Position numbers and translations under genes: made by a program. DNA of 64,000 nucleotides, taken from Cordia subcordata (lineage: Eukaryota; Streptophyta; Magnoliopsida; Boraginales; Cordiaceae). The notes beneath the pieces are model-generated. The model did no database searches. It saw only the letters and a program-made list of their open reading frames with translations, and was not told the origin of the DNA. Numbering within the stretch: the stretch's first letter is position 1; every line of letters starts with the position of its first letter. The stretch covers positions 5,360,501 through 5,424,500 of the forward strand of contig JAPTOF010000011.1 of NCBI GenBank assembly GCA_028554755.1, given 5' to 3'. Positions 23,504-36,724 of the stretch are shown here, in pieces.

Positions 23504-26500
23504 TGTTGAAACAGAGAAACTCATAACATATATAGTCAAGAACTGTGTATTTCTCTGAACGAATTGTTCTATATAATATGAGCTTCTTATATAGGTTATA
23601 GTCCTAATTACATTAATTACAAATTACTAAAATCATATTAGTCATACTTGTAAATAAGGTAATGAATAAATCTAAATAATTTTCATACATAAGGAAACAG
23701 TCTCAAATAATATTTAGCACCCCCCTCAAACTCAAGGTGGTGTAAAAGACACTAGCTTGAGTTTGTTAATCAAGTCCGTGAGCCTCATTGAAGGTATGAG
23801 CCTTTGTAAAGATATCGGCAAGTTGATTAGCGGAAGGAACATACTGGAGACAAGTAATACCACTAGCAACATGTTGCCGAATGAAATGACAGTCACACTC
23901 AATATGATGTATACGCTCATGAAATACATCATTGTGAGCAATATAGATAGCACTTTGATTATCACAATGAAGTATAGTTACGGAATCCTGTTGTACCCCA
24001 TATATCATTTAGTAACCATCAAAGCCAAATAACCTCTTGAGTTGCATCAGTCAACACACGATATTCAACTTTTGTGCTGGAACGAGCAACAATAGTTTGC
24101 TTTTTACTTCTTCATGAGATGAGTAAAGTACTTAATAGAAAATAATATCCAGTCATGGAACAACGATCAGTAGGGTCACCAGCCTAATCAGCATCAGCGT
24201 ACCCTCAGAGAACTAAAGGCAATTAAGTAGAAAAGAACAACCCATGGAATAATGTACCTTTTATATGTTGAAAGATACGATGAATAGCTGTATAACGAGT
24301 GGTCCAAGGAGCAGACATAAACTAGTTTACAAGATGAATAGCATAGGAAATATCAAGGCGAGTGATAGTGAAATATATAAGGCTTTCAACTAACTATCAA
24401 TACAAAGTTGCATTAGGAAGTAGAGTTCCATCAAGTGGAGTTAGCTGAACTTGAGGATCAAGCAGAGTAGTATCAGTTTTACTATCAATGAGCCCATCTC
24501 GAGCCAAAAGATCATATGAATACTTGGCTTGTGTAAGATAGTAACCCTTTGTGTCAGTGGAGACCTCGATACCCAAGAAATAATTAAGATTTTCTAAATC
24601 CTTCATTTTAAAATTCTGGCCAAGAAACTGTTTTAAATCAGAAATACTTGAAAATTCACTACCTGTAATAATCATGTCATCCACAAACAAAAAGTAGCAT
24701 AATAATTCTAGAATCTAAATGACGAATGAATAATGCTGAGTTATGTGCACTTGGAGTACAGCCAAATTCACTAATAACTGAACTAAATTTGTTGAATCAA
24801 GCCTTCGGATATTGTTTGAGACAATATAGGACCTTATGCAATTGACAAACTTGATGTGAACAGTGATGATACCCTGGAGAAGACTTCATATAGATTTCTT
24901 TGGTTAGATCACCATTAAGAAAGGCATTTTTTACATAAGGGCCATTGACAAACTATGGCAACAACAATAAGACTCCGTACTAATGTGAGTTGACCAACTA
25001 GGACAAAGGTCTCTTCATAATCAATTCCATATTCTTGAGTGAGCTGCTTTGTTACTAGTCGAGCCTTATAGCACTCAACAGAGCCATCAGAATGAGTCTT
25101 GATCTTGTAAACCCAATTTACAGCCCATGACATTCTTCCCAAATGGAAGGTCCACTAAATCCCAAGTATTTTTAGCTTCCAATGCCTATAATTCTTCAGT
25201 CATAGCTTGTTGCCAAAGAAAGTTAGTACTAGCTTCACGGTAGGTTTGAAGCTCATGCAAGGAAAGAATAGTGGAACAACAATGATAATCTCAGAGATGT
25301 GATGGTAAAGATGTTACTCGTGCAGATTGACGAACATGTTGTTTAGAGCTTGACAAAGACTCGGTAGCAGGGACAGACTTTGTGGCAAAAGTGGACCTAA
25401 TGTCAGGATCAGGCATCTAAAAAATGCGCCATATCACTGGGAGGCTCTAGCATCGAACCCGTATCATGATCTTCGTTTGGAAATAAAGGAATAGTCAAAT
25501 CGAAAAATAAGTGAAGAGTAGCAGAAGATGGAAGTGAAAGAAGGAGACAAAGGAAAATGGTTTGGTTTGCTAAAAAACGACATGATGAGATACACAAAGT
25601 CATTTGGAGATAAGGTCCTAACAACGATACCCCTTATGTTCTATCACATATCCCAAAAACAACACAACTTAGCACATGACTTAAGTTTAGTGCGTTCATA
25701 AGGTGGAAGGACTATAAAGCAGGTACACGCAAAAACTCAAAAGATGATCATGTATAGGAGTTTGACTATAAATCCATTCATAAGGAGTAAGGTCCTTGAG
25801 AATAGAGGATGGTAAATGGTTAATGACATAAACAAAAATTAGAGCAGCTTTTTCTCAAAATCGCTTAGGACAAGAGATAGGAATGAGAAATGTCTAGGTG
25901 ATATCTAATATATGTTTGTGTTTTCTTTCAGCCTGCCCACTTTACTATGAAGTGTAGGGACAAGAGTGGTAAGAGAGAGTGCCATGCTGACAAAGAATTG
26001 CAATAAAGGTAAAGTCTTTGTACTCCATTGCATTATCATTACAAAGCACTTTAATAAGCTTTGAAAATTGTGTATGAACCATTGTTGTGAATTCAGAATG
26101 TATTCGAGTTAACTCGAATTGGTTGTGCATTAGATAAATCCAAGTAAAGCGGGAATAATCATCAACAAAAATAACAAAGTACTGAGAGCCTCCCATAGTA
26201 GGAGAAGGAGCAGGCCCCCCAATATCAGAGTAAACAAGATCAAAACAAGCAGACGAAATGAAAGCACTGGAATGAAAAGGTAACTTAGGCTGTTTTCCCA
26301 AGTGACAAGACAAACATTCAAAATTATTCAAGGAAATGTTTCCTCTCATACCATTAGAGGCTATAGCTTTTAGTTTCCCTAACGAAGCATGACCTAGACA
26401 AGAGTTCCATAACAGAAGAAGAGAGGTGTCAGGTGACTGAGTAGTGGATACTACTGTATGAAGATGAGTGGGTAAATGCAAATTCATAAGTTCAAAAAGC

Positions 26501-28705
26501 CTCCCAACTATACGATCAATCCCAAGCGTCTATCTTGTTCATGGGTCCTGCACACAATAAGCAGAGGGTTAAAACACCACAGTAAGACCAAGCTCACAAA
26601 GTTAACCTATTGAGATGAGATTTAATGTGAGTTTGGGAATGAGATAGGTTTGTGGAGTGTGACTTGTAAGGTAGTAATAATGCCTATATGACTGACTGAC
26701 ATTGTGGTACCATCAACTGTGTAGATGAAGGAAGTACGAGTGGTGGAACAAATATCAGTAAGATGATATGAATCAGTAGTCATGTGATTAGAGCATACAA
26801 AGTCAAAATGCCTAGAGGACTTATTAAGTGTAGTAGAGAAAGCAATGGACAAGGATAAGGGCTATGCAAGAACCTGTTTAAGGATATCCTGAAGGTCATT
26901 GATTGAAATGGATGTGGATAGAGGTGATGAAGAACTAATAGCCTCTTCAGTGGTAGCAGCAGAGCATAGTGGAGTTGCGGAAGTAGGCTTAATAGATCTA
27001 TCCTGTGAAGTATTTGTCACTATTCTGTTTGGATTACTCTTTTGGCAAATGATGGGTCCCTTTCTTCTTACAAAACTGGCAAATCCTCTCAGTGCAATGT
27101 TTCAAAATATGTCCATGCTTCGAATAGTGGCAACATTCTACTTATGATTACTGTTGAAATGGTTGGGAATTACTAGAGGATGTAACAAGTACAACTTCAG
27201 AAGACCCAGATCATCTAGATTTAAGACGAGTTTCTTTAGATAATAGCTATTGTACTGCCTATTCCAAAGTGGGAAATAGATTGTGATGCAGCAGGGAAGC
27301 ACGAACCGACTCAAAATCATTATGAAGTGCCATCAAGAATTAAACCAAATGCCCTTGATCTCTCCATTTGGTTTATTTTTTTAGCATCAATAATGCATGA
27401 GCAGGTTGGCTCAGAGGTCATGAGTTGATCCCATACTTCGTACATCTAAGAGAGAAAAACTATTAATGAACTAGCCAGCATCTTGACGCATGTGATAGAG
27501 TGCTGTAGCAAGTTAATATTGATGAGCACCATCTGCAGCAGTATACCGTTGAGCAAGAAAATACCAAACCTGTTTAGTGGTATCAAAGTAGCCAAACTGA
27601 ATACCAATGGAAGGAATAGAGGTATTGCATAACCAAGTGATAACCTGATGATTTTTATTGTCCCAGTCTTCTAGCTTTTCAGCAAAATTTTCATCTGATT
27701 CAGTTTCCCCCCATTTTAGTTCCTTGATATCCCCAGTTATGATTCTCCATAATTTTTGACCTTTAAGAAAACTCGTCATAGCTTGAGCCCACGATACATA
27801 ATTTCCTCTGTTGAGTATGAAGGAGATAGGTTGTGATAGGTTGTATGGTGTCTGTAGAATCCATGAGTGCTAAAATTGATATTTTGGGTAATAATTTGAA
27901 GAAACAAACTGGAAAAATGAATACAAGACACAAAAATCTTAGGAAAGGTCCATTTGCTTTTTTTAAATTTTTTTTCTTTTCCATTTTTTTTTTACATAAA
28001 AGACAGAAAAAGAAATTAAAAGATAAATAAATGATGTGGTAGCTGACCAGATGAAATTTTCTTACGTGGCGATGACGTGGCTGGCTAACGTGGCAATTGG
28101 GCCCAAAAATTGATGACGTGGCAGATAATGTGACGGTGACGTGTCGATGACGTCACTGAGGCTGTGTTTGGATGTTGCAAAAAAAAAAAATGATCATATC
28201 GATTTTGTATCAGACGTACAAGCTCGTGGAAGCTTAGATCGAGACAATCTTTATATTGTTGGAATCGTCTTGAAAAGCTCTTTAAGCTGATATGACGTGC
28301 GACCTTTTTTGGCTGTAAAAAAAAATTCGAAAAATGAACCAAATATGAAATAGCGTATTTTCTTATAAAAAACAACGAAAATTTCACTTCCTCTCTTTTT
28401 TTTTCCACTCAAATATGATTTTGTTATATGAAAACAATGGCATACATTACTAAGAAAATAGCTCTTGATACCATGCTGAAACAGAGAACCATAAAATATA
28501 TGGTGAAGAACTGTATAGTTCTCTGAATGAATTGTTCTATATAATATGAGCTCCTTATATAGGAGTGTAGTCCTGATTACATTAATTACAACTTACTGAA
28601 ATCATGCAAGTCATACTAGTAAATAAGATAATGAATCAATCTAACTAATTTACATGCAAAAGGAAATATCATGCATAAGGAAACAATTTCAAATAATCTC
28701 TAACA
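23504..28705 (-). mobile_element. Copia LTR retrotransposon, decayed, minus strand
   Basis: LTRs lie at 23504-23719 and 28474-28705. Both begin tg(t/c)tgaaacagag and end in CA, and they differ by many changes, so the insertion is old. Next to the right-hand LTR, 28461-28473 reads on the minus strand tggtatcaagagc, a Copia-type primer site for initiator Met-tRNA. The polypurine tract (ttgagggggg on the minus strand) abuts the left LTR at 23720. From right to left come gag remains (27985-27513), the gag-pre-integrase and integrase start (26487-25945, LGHASLGKLKA and FVDDYSRFTWIY), reverse transcriptase (25142-24397, FVDDMIITGS and YFLGIEV) and RNase H (24008-23766, CDNQSAIYIAHN and LADIFTK). 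Stops and frameshifts break every part. The flanks ctatg and ttatg are a near-matching 5-bp duplication. Confidence 0.9.
28064..28153. promoter_or_regulatory. Cluster of six ACGT-core motifs in the Copia leader
   Basis: ACGT cores occur at about 28064, 28075, 28088, 28116, 28139 and 28150, mostly as tgacgtgg or tgacgtca, within 90 bp. Such cores are the known binding sites of plant bZIP factors (TGA and ABRE/G-box type). They lie between the 5' LTR and gag of the minus-strand Copia element. Their function here is inference. Confidence 0.4.
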
Positions 28706-28708
28706 TTA

Positions 28709-30232
28709 TGGGCTCGTTTGGATTTGCTTTTTTTAGAAGTGTTTTTTTTTACAGTGCTTTTTTTGAAGAGCTTTAAGCATTAGCAGAAGCTATTTTGAGT
28801 TTGGATTCCTCCATTGAAAAGTACTTTTTGAGGCACAATAGTCATTTGGATAAAAGACTATAAAAACACTCTTTTCATGCAAATTACCAAAAAACCATTA
28901 AGCAATTGACATTCAGCAATGGATCTAAAATATTGTTCTAAAATGGAAACTATAATAATATTAATATTTGGATAAAACAAACACTTATTTTGATGATGAT
29001 GAAATTCTTAACATTCCTCTGGATAATTGCAATAGTAAAATAGAATGCAAGCATGGTATTCATTTTCTTATTTATTTATTTTTTGTGGAAATGGAATCAA
29101 ATACAAGAATTATTGTACATTCAAGCCTAAAAATAGGTAGTATAATTTTCTTTTTTTTTTCTTTTCAAAAAATGTTGAAGGCCAAACTTTTATTCCTTCA
29201 AAATAAGCAAAGCCATCGTAGCTGCAAGTGCATATTAACCTTGGTCTTTGATTACACACCCAATTAAGCATGTAAACCATAAAGTGAAGCAACAGGCTTC
29301 TTTGGTCAATTCCATATGTTATGTATATGTATATCTATGTATTCACAATTCATCAAAAAATAATTTATGGAAAATAGAAAAAAAAAAAGAAGAATCAAGA
29401 AGTAAATCTGAGATAGATAGGGAGAGAAGAAGTTAAAGAAGAAGGAAGCTACTGGGTAGAGATTTGCAAGCAATGTTGGGAGATTTGCTCGAAGGAGGAA
29501 GAAAGAGAGAGAGACAAATAGAGCAACATTGTGAAGAAAAAAAGGTTTTGTTTTTTTCATTTAGCGAACATATAAGAGGGTGTTTGGTTGGGTTTTTTTG
29601 TTTTCCCTTCTGGTCAAACCTGCTTAAAGCCAAATTTAAACTAATGGAGCATTTGTTTTAATTAAAAAAATGCTTTTTTTAAGTGACTTTAATAAAAAAG
29701 TAAAAAGCTCCCCATTGGCTTTAATAAAAAAAAGTAAAAAGCTTCACATCCCTTGCTTCTACTTTTTATGGCTTTAAGCATTTAAAAAAAAACAGGTTTG
29801 ACCAAATCATTTACTATCTTATCCTTACTTTTTTATCTTTATTACCAAAATATCTTTACTCTTTTATATGACACTTATCATTTTAAATTTCATTGTCATG
29901 TCCTTAGTAGTTATTTTAACAATTTAAATTATTTTTTTAACCCATTTTAACCAAACAAATAAATACTTATTTTATAACTACAACTTTTATTTAAACAAGT
30001 AACTACTTAAAGTCAAATATTTAAAAAAGTCGCTTAAAGCCAAAAGTATTTTAAGTAGCTTTTTGAAAAGTCAATCCAAACACCCTTTAATTTGTCAGCG
30101 CATTTTTTTCCCTCTCTCTCTTGTTTTGCAAAGGCTTTTTTCCAAAAGCCCAATTTTTTGGCTTCTAAAAAAAGCTAAAAATGAGCTTTTTTAACAGCTT
30201 CAACTTTTACAAAAAAGGCCAATTCAAACGAC
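28709..30232. mobile_element. Non-autonomous DNA element with GTTTGG-type terminal repeats, holding a nested element
   Basis: The left end gggctcgtttggatttgct and the reverse complement of the right end (tagtcgtttgaattggcc) are inverted repeats, both followed by T-rich words with agctttt. No transposase frame is present. A second element with its own terminal repeats (29578-30085) sits inside. The left end abuts the right LTR of the Copia element. Confidence 0.45.
29578..30085. mobile_element. Nested MITE with GGGTGTTTGG ends
   Basis: gggtgtttggttgggttttt at the left and ccaaacaccc at the right (the reverse strand reads gggtgtttggattgactttt) are terminal inverted repeats. Both are followed inward by taaagccaaa-type words. 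It is about 508 bp, AT-rich and non-coding. No clean 3-bp duplication is visible. Confidence 0.5.
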
Positions 30233-30235
30233 TAT

Positions 30236-31122
30236 TTGGTATCTTTTACTTTATCAATGAAGTTTGTTTGTGACCAAAAAAAATAAAAAAGATTTGGTGT
30301 AGTTTCAAAATCTCATTAATACTCTCTGTAATTTCAGAAATGTTACACATTGATTTTGTGGTTTTAAATTTGGTACACATTCTCCATCTAATTTTAAAAT
30401 TGATTCATATTCCGCCTCTCTCATTTTATGCTTGCAGGAGTTAATGTGCAACATTATCAAAAGCATAAGAGTGTTAACAAGTTTTGATATCTGAACGAGT
30501 ATTATTCGGCTTTTGCAAAATATGCGGGCAAAAAGTATTTTACTTGATTACTACAATAATCTCATGAAATGTGTGCACTGAGGTATGTTTGATGTATCGT
30601 GTATAATTGTATATTTACAATTTAAAAGATCTAATGGTTTGATATTTGAGAAACACAAACTCCTTCAAAATCATATTTAGATGTATCGATATATAGGGGA
30701 ACCCAAGTCCTTTAACTGTTGAATGACTATAACCCCACGATTTTTAGTAAAATTGTTAAGTTTTGTCACTGCAAAATTATCTCTTAGGCAACTGTAAAAG
30801 AAAACAGTGAGCAACCTGGAGAAAAAATAGCAAACTACTAAGAATAAAGCCATAAACTGTCTCCAGAAAAATGTTCAATGATCTAAAATTTAGTTGTGTA
30901 CAAAAGGAATCACCTTGCTTTTAGGCTCTTCTGTTGGTTCGTTTTCTTTCCATGTCATTCTAGCATACCAAATGAATAATAAGTAAATTTTTCTGCTATG
31001 CTTTTAAACTAGTCTAAACTTGTTGGTCTAGCCTGCCATCCTTTGAACTGTGGGTTCTAAAAATGAATTTCTTTTCATATGAACAAAATTCATCTTCACA
31101 GAAACCATATACCTTGAGTGAT
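30236..31122. other. Intergenic region downstream of the minus-strand CHX gene
   Basis: AT-rich and non-coding. It should include the 3' UTR of the CHX gene ending at 31123. 30300-30460 (ctctctgtaatttcag and following) resembles the arms of the small MITE family seen elsewhere. Confidence 0.35.
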
Positions 31123-34100
31123 TTACATGACAGAGAATTCATCATGGAGTCCATCTAGTTCTCCCTTCGGACTATGTTGCTGGATGATCAAGACAGAAGC
31201 CGTGGTCGAAAATTCAGAAGCTGCAAGAATGTCTCCAATAGGGCCAAGCTCTGGACACTCCTCCAGGTCATTCATCCCAACTGTCAAAACAGAATTCACT
31301 CTTCCAGCGCGCCCGACAATGAAGAGCGAATATTGCCCCTCCAGTGACCTTAATGTTGAAAATGTCTGCCCAGAGTTGACGAGATACTTCTCCATGTAGG
31401 CCACACGGCCGCCAGCCACATGCCTGTCATAAAATTGAGCGAAACATTCATCATCAAGTTTCATCTCCGCTTCATGCTCAGCAGTGTTGATCTTTCCTCT
31501 GCTGATTTTTGAAGATACACTATCTCCGTTAACCTCCAGCAGGAAGCGTATGACTGTTAGTTTCACTCCTGGATGTCGCGCTACCCGGCCTGCGTAGACT
31601 AGTGCTTCCCTGTCGTCTTTGCCTCCGATGAAGATAATTGCTGCATTAAGTGACACTGATGTTGTTGAGATCATCGTTGATCCGAGACCCCGGTCCACTA
31701 ATATTCCCACGGAGCATGGGGCATTCCGCAGAACCTACAAGTAGTATTTCCAGGTAATGGGGATTCTTGTTGCAGTTTTGATTTTCATTTCAATTCAGTG
31801 CTTATTAGTGAAAGAAATTAGATTCAGGTGGGCACCCATGATTGTGTGGTCCCGAGCCAAATTCAACCGAATAAAGTTAAGAGACGGAGAAAAACAGAGA
31901 AATTTTCTTCTTCTCTCGAACCTAGGGCATCTAGTGTGGTTGAGACAAAATTTATCTTCTAGTAACACAATTGGTGGACAAGTGATTTATGCTACAAGAG
32001 ACGAGTCTCTTTTTCTGTTAACCGTTAATGTCCATACTCATCATTAATCTGGATTAGGAAACCAATGTACCTTACGATTCACATGGCGATACCCTGAGTG
32101 ACCCATGCCAAGTCTACCATCTTCCTCCTGATGCTTGTGAAATGGCAATACTACAAGAGAAACCACAAGGTCGTGGGCTAGGATGCTTATGTCCTGATGC
32201 AAGTTATTTATTGTGGAAAGCGCAAGCGTTCGCCGAACAATGATGCCTTCCCCAGCCTCTCTTGTATAGGCATCAACAGCACTAGTGATTTGCTTCCTCA
32301 TTTCTACAACTTCAGGGTCAGTGACTGTCACTGCGTCAACTCCTTCACTATGAGTTAGAGTGGCAGCTATCTTATCAGTTAGTTCAATCATGTCTGTCAG
32401 ATAAACCATGATTCCAGGCATAGGCGGCCCTCTGGAAATCTCCATGAAGTTAATGGCAGATGGGACATTTTCAGGTGCCTGAACGCAGAGCAAGATACGA
32501 AGCTCGCTGGATGGGCTGAGACACTGTAATGCCATTTGCTGAGTCCTCGAGCGTTTCCTTGCACGTTCTATTATCTTCTCCACCACCAATGGCTTGAAGA
32601 TGATTGTGATGAGGATCACTAATATCATTGCAATGCTGGAAGAGATTTTCATGAGTTTCATCTGCATTGTTATGGAGATAATGTGACAAAACAAAACTTC
32701 CAGAACGAAATTCTTAGATTGTTATTAGTTTCCTGTACAACATAGAAGCATATCACTGTACAGTTGACAGCCTCCTCATAATAATAGAAGTATTAGAAAG
32801 TTTTGGAAATACGAAGGGTTTTATGCAACTTTGGGAAAATACGGAGAGATAAAATTCACGTTATCCAAAATTATGTGTCTTTTCAAGGGGGAATATTTGG
32901 CTGGCTTCTTAATTAGTAGTTCATGATTTGAACAAGTTTTGTTCCAAATATAAAGTAGCCTGCCTTCTAACAAACTATCAGTCGATTATTATTCTCCTGT
33001 AGCTATTGTTCTATCATTTTTGTTCTTGTGCTACAAATCAGTGAAAAGAAAAGGGGATGTGATAAAGAGAGAAGAAAAGAGAAGCTGCTCACTTTCCAGG
33101 CAGTTATAGCCAAGTAAACTTGAAAGTGCCCTTTGACAGTCAAAAACAATCCAATGGCAATTGATTCTGGCCAATGAAACCCTAAAAGGACTCCAGAGAC
33201 TGAAGATCCGATAACCTTTCCAACTGTTGAAATCAGGAAAAGGCAAATTAGCGTCGTCCAAGTAGAAACCGAGCCAGCCTCAACCTCTGATAGTGCAGCC
33301 TCAATGCCTACCCAGAAGAAAAACAGCGGATAGAAGATGGTGCTGAAGAAATAGTTAACCTTACTAATCATCAACTTTGATATCCTTCCTTCTCTTGGCA
33401 TGAAAACCCCAGCAAAAAATGCACTCAAAACCTTGTTATAATCCCCATAAAGTGGCGAAAAACTGCACGCCATGACCACATATGCTATTGACAGAACCAG
33501 ATGTGAGCCTTTGAAAGGCTTCCCCTCGGGGTTTTCCTCATTCACCCATTTCATGAGCGAAGGAGTCAGCTTTGCTACCAAAACCGTTTGGATCAGTAGG
33601 CCTGTAGACATCTTGAACATAGCATATGCACTCCGAAGCTTAAAATCTAAATCGGGCGCAAAAACAATAAATCCAATAGAGAAAATGAGAGTGGATATGA
33701 CATCAGAATGGACTCCGGCTGATACTACAAACCGTCCGATATCCGATTTTCCAATTTTCAGGTCAGTAATCAGGCGTGTTAGTAACGGAGAAGAAGTACC
33801 CGAGATCATTATCGATAGGCAGGCGTTAAATGTATTTTCTGAATTTCCTGGAATATGCAAAAATGGAACAAGTAAAGAAGCTAATACGAATGTTGACAGC
33901 ATTGCAGTACAAGCCACTTTTGCTTCAGGGAGAGGTATCTGAAGAAAGATGTTTGGATCTATTTCTAGGCCTACCACAAACATGTGGCAAACCATGCCAA
34001 CATCCACAATGTAACTCAAAGTTGTTCCTACCTCTTTGTTTAACCTTTTCCGTACAATGTTTAGATTGCTGAGGAATAATCCTACCTGCAAACAACGGGT

Positions 34101-34501
34101 AACAAAACCATAAACGCCAAACACTATTAAGTTCCATCAAGAGGATAAAGGTTTATACTACAACAAAATAACAAGCGGTCTGATTCACGAAACTCTCACT
34201 ATATATGTTTTCTAGAATTAGTCACACTTGGTAATTTGAAATTTATCTAAAAGGTAATATCAACATTCTCTTACAAATTGCTACTAATATGGAGAAAATA
34301 AGAGAAAGAGGTAGAAATTACAATTGATTCAGAGATGATGCGAGGCTGAGAAATAGGCCGCAAAAGCATGTGCAAGCAGTTGCATAAGAACACGGCGACG
34401 AAGAAGCTTAACATGTAGACCGCTATAGTTGCCACTTTACTGGTCATGGCCACAATGCAAAGGCCATCAGGATCATAATTGTGCTTGTTCAACAGATCCA
34501 T
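31123..34501 (-). CDS. CHX: Cation/H+ exchanger (CHX family, CHX28-like), four exons, intact
   Basis: The exons join as 34501-34322, 34085-33093, 32661-32071 and 31734-31123, all at phase-0 junctions with GT..AG introns, giving 791 residues, the usual CHX length. Residues 1-60 end in RPISQPRIISESI. Residues 61-391 carry most of the Na+/H+ exchanger membrane domain, starting VGLFLSNLNIVRKRLNKEVG and ending VYLAITAWK. Residues 392-791 hold the last membrane segments, KPLVVEKIIERARKRS and the two-part soluble C-terminal domain (LRILLCVQAPEN; SVGILVDRGLG). The transport motif that is usually Asn-Asp in CHX proteins is Ser-Asp here (AGVHSDVIS, Asp188). CHX proteins move K+/Na+ against H+ across endomembranes or the plasma membrane; substrate and membrane cannot be told from sequence. 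No stop or frameshift is seen. The closest match to CHX28 is from memory of family features and is less sure. Confidence 0.92.
32795..32872 (-). repeat. MITE-arm fragment in CHX intron 2
   Basis: The segment tattagaaagttttggaaat through gagataaaattc is one arm of the small MITE family. The same fragment sits at the same place in the other CHX gene (63013-63090), so it was inserted before the duplication. Confidence 0.5.
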
Positions 34502-35300
34502 CTTTTTCTTTTCTTTTTGTTAGTGTCTTTTCCAAACAATATTTGATTCACCAATTCACCAGTACATGCACTTTGATATACAGAAAGAAAATTAAACCAG
34601 TATCACAGACAAGGAAGGCGCGTGCATCAAAAAAGAGAAGGCAAAGAAAGAGATTGCAAAGAGGGTCAGAAATAAGAAGACACCTAAAGAAACGGACTTC
34701 TTGTTAGAAACTATGTGGAATGAGATGGTTCATGTTGTTTGTTCCCTGAGCTCCTAATTAGTAGCTTGTTCATGCATGCAAAAGTGACATTTGGTGGTAT
34801 CAAAATAGTTGTTGAAATGAAATGGCACCCCTGATGTTTTTAGGAATTTGTTATATGTCCCTAGATGAAAAAATGTTATATCATACAGGAATTACCATGA
34901 AATTAATTTGGCTGAATATTATTGGAATTGTTTCGAAGGAAAATGAAATTATTGTAAAAGGTAATTAATTAAAAGTTTTTTCCCTTCAACTCTTTTAACT
35001 TTATTGAACTCAAAACTCATTAATTCCCTCACATTGTAAAGAATCTTGCTAACAATGTTGAAGATAATGATGCACAATTCCTCAAAAAAATTGGGGATTT
35101 TGGGTAATATTTTTTACAGCATAGGGGTTATTAGCAAGTTTGAAATATAGAGAATCTTATATGATTTCGACAAAATACAATGGTTAAAATGCAATCCACT
35201 CTAATTTTATACCACAATCATTACATAGTTAGAAAAACCATATGTAGTGTTTAAATGTGGATAATTATAATAATAGGTGGTCTAAGGAAATTGACAATTT
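34502..35300 (-). promoter_or_regulatory. 5' flank of the minus-strand CHX gene, shared with the second copy
   Basis: It aligns in reverse with 60505-61453: examples are caaaagtgacatttggtggt at 34780 against its complement near 61130, and ggataattataataa at 35260 against ttattataattatcc near 60555. It contains a MITE (35005-35215). Conserved promoter words cannot be told from general duplication similarity. There is no clear TATA box call. Confidence 0.6.
35005..35215 (-). repeat. MITE in the CHX upstream region, copy 1
   Basis: Arms aactcaaaactcattaatt and gacaaaatacaatggttaaa match the MITE at 60625-60868, which occupies the same place before the other CHX gene. Insertion therefore came before the duplication. 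Confidence 0.5.
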
Positions 35301-35699
35301 CCTGATTGATTATCTACATCAGAGCAATGCAATGATGCACATTAATTCAGAAAATTCATGTGTAATGTTAAATATATGCTAACAAAAATTGCTCCCATCA
35401 CTTGTTGCTAGGAAAAGAACAGCTAGTATGATCATATACGAGCAATGACAATCTTGACCACAACGACTAGAAGGGGGAAAGGGGGAAGGGTGGGGAAGGA
35501 GTTTGAGTCCTGTTTAGAATTGTTTTATTTTTTCATTTTATAGAACAATTTTTAAAAATAATTTCCCAAAACAATTTTTAAAAACAAAAGAATGAAAAAT
35601 TTGTCCAGGTAAAAGATGAATTTTTTTTTTCTTAAGTGTTTGAAAGACCATTAACCCCCTTATTTTTCTTTCTTTTTTTTTTCCCCTTTCTGCTACCAA

Positions 35700-35771
35700 T
35701 GGACATATACGTATGTGTATCTACATATTTATATATAGATGTATGTATATACACACACATGTATGTACACA

Positions 35772-35810
<39 letters not shown>

Positions 35811-35838
35811 GTGTTGTGTGTTGTGTGTGTGTGTTTGA
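35700..35838. repeat. Compound (TA)n / (TG)n microsatellite
   Basis: atgtatatacacacacatgt is followed by a run of about 17 TA units and then TG-rich units. Reading frames on both strands here are repeat artefacts. Confidence 0.9.
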
Positions 35839-36611
35839 AGTTCTATGATATCGGGAATATGGGTTGAGGTTGAAGGGGAAAAAGAAAATAGTGAAATTTG
35901 TGTTTTTAGGAACAAAAAGTTAAAAACACTTGAAAAAAAACAAAGATGTGTTTTTAATTCTTTTGTTTCTAAAGACATGTTTTTTAAAGTAGTTCAAAAA
36001 AAAATTACAAGAAACAACTTATCCAACACAAGTTTCTATGCTTTTCTATTTCCAAAAAAAAGAAAAAGAAAAATTTGTTTTTGAAAACTATTCCAAATAA
36101 GCTTTTTATTTAGTTTGTTTTAATGCTCACGATATCCCAAAGATTTTTAGCTGAAATATTTTAACTTTAAAGTATAAATAGAAAGAAAATGGAAGAGTAA
36201 ATTTTCTTTTGCACTGCTCCATGTTACAAGATTCATGAGACAGAGACTTCTACTATGTTTGGATTGAGGAGAAGAGTTTAATAAATGAGAGGAAATGAAC
36301 GTATTATAAAGGAAAAGGGAGGAAAAAATTCTGTCTTATTTGCATTGAAAAATTTTTATAAGGGAAAGCATCATAGATGATTGTGAATTTATGTTGTTTG
36401 GATTGGGAAGAAAATGGAAGGGAGGGGATGAATTTTATGGTCAAATGGACCTTTATACTCTTTTCTGACTTGATGTTTAAAGATAAAAAGAAGGATAAGA
36501 AGGCCATCACCCCAAAAAAAAAAAAAAAAATCCTTCCCTTTTGTTTTCCTACAAATTGGAGCTGGGAGCCATTTTAAAGAGTATAGGGGGATAAGTCATA
36601 TATCTTCTTAA

Positions 36612-36724
36612 CCCCATCGCTCACATCCCTCTTACCTAAATAGAGGAAGTGATTTTCCAAACCCATTCCCCATCTCTCACATCCCTCTTACCTAAATAGA
36701 GGAAGTGATTTTCCAAACCCATTC
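36612..36724. repeat. Tandem duplication, unit about 56 bp, two copies
   Basis: The segment ctcacatccctcttacctaa through ttttccaaacccattc occurs twice in a row with almost no change, so the duplication is recent. Confidence 0.85.

Noticed and set aside
31757..32047. 96-codon frame between CHX exons 3 and 4
   Set aside because: It lies in the third intron of the minus-strand CHX gene and has no homologous frame visible in the other copy.
33472..33942. 156-codon antisense frame over CHX exon 2, also seen at 62001-62471
   Set aside because: It is the reverse shadow of the conserved membrane-domain exon; both copies have it because the exon is conserved.
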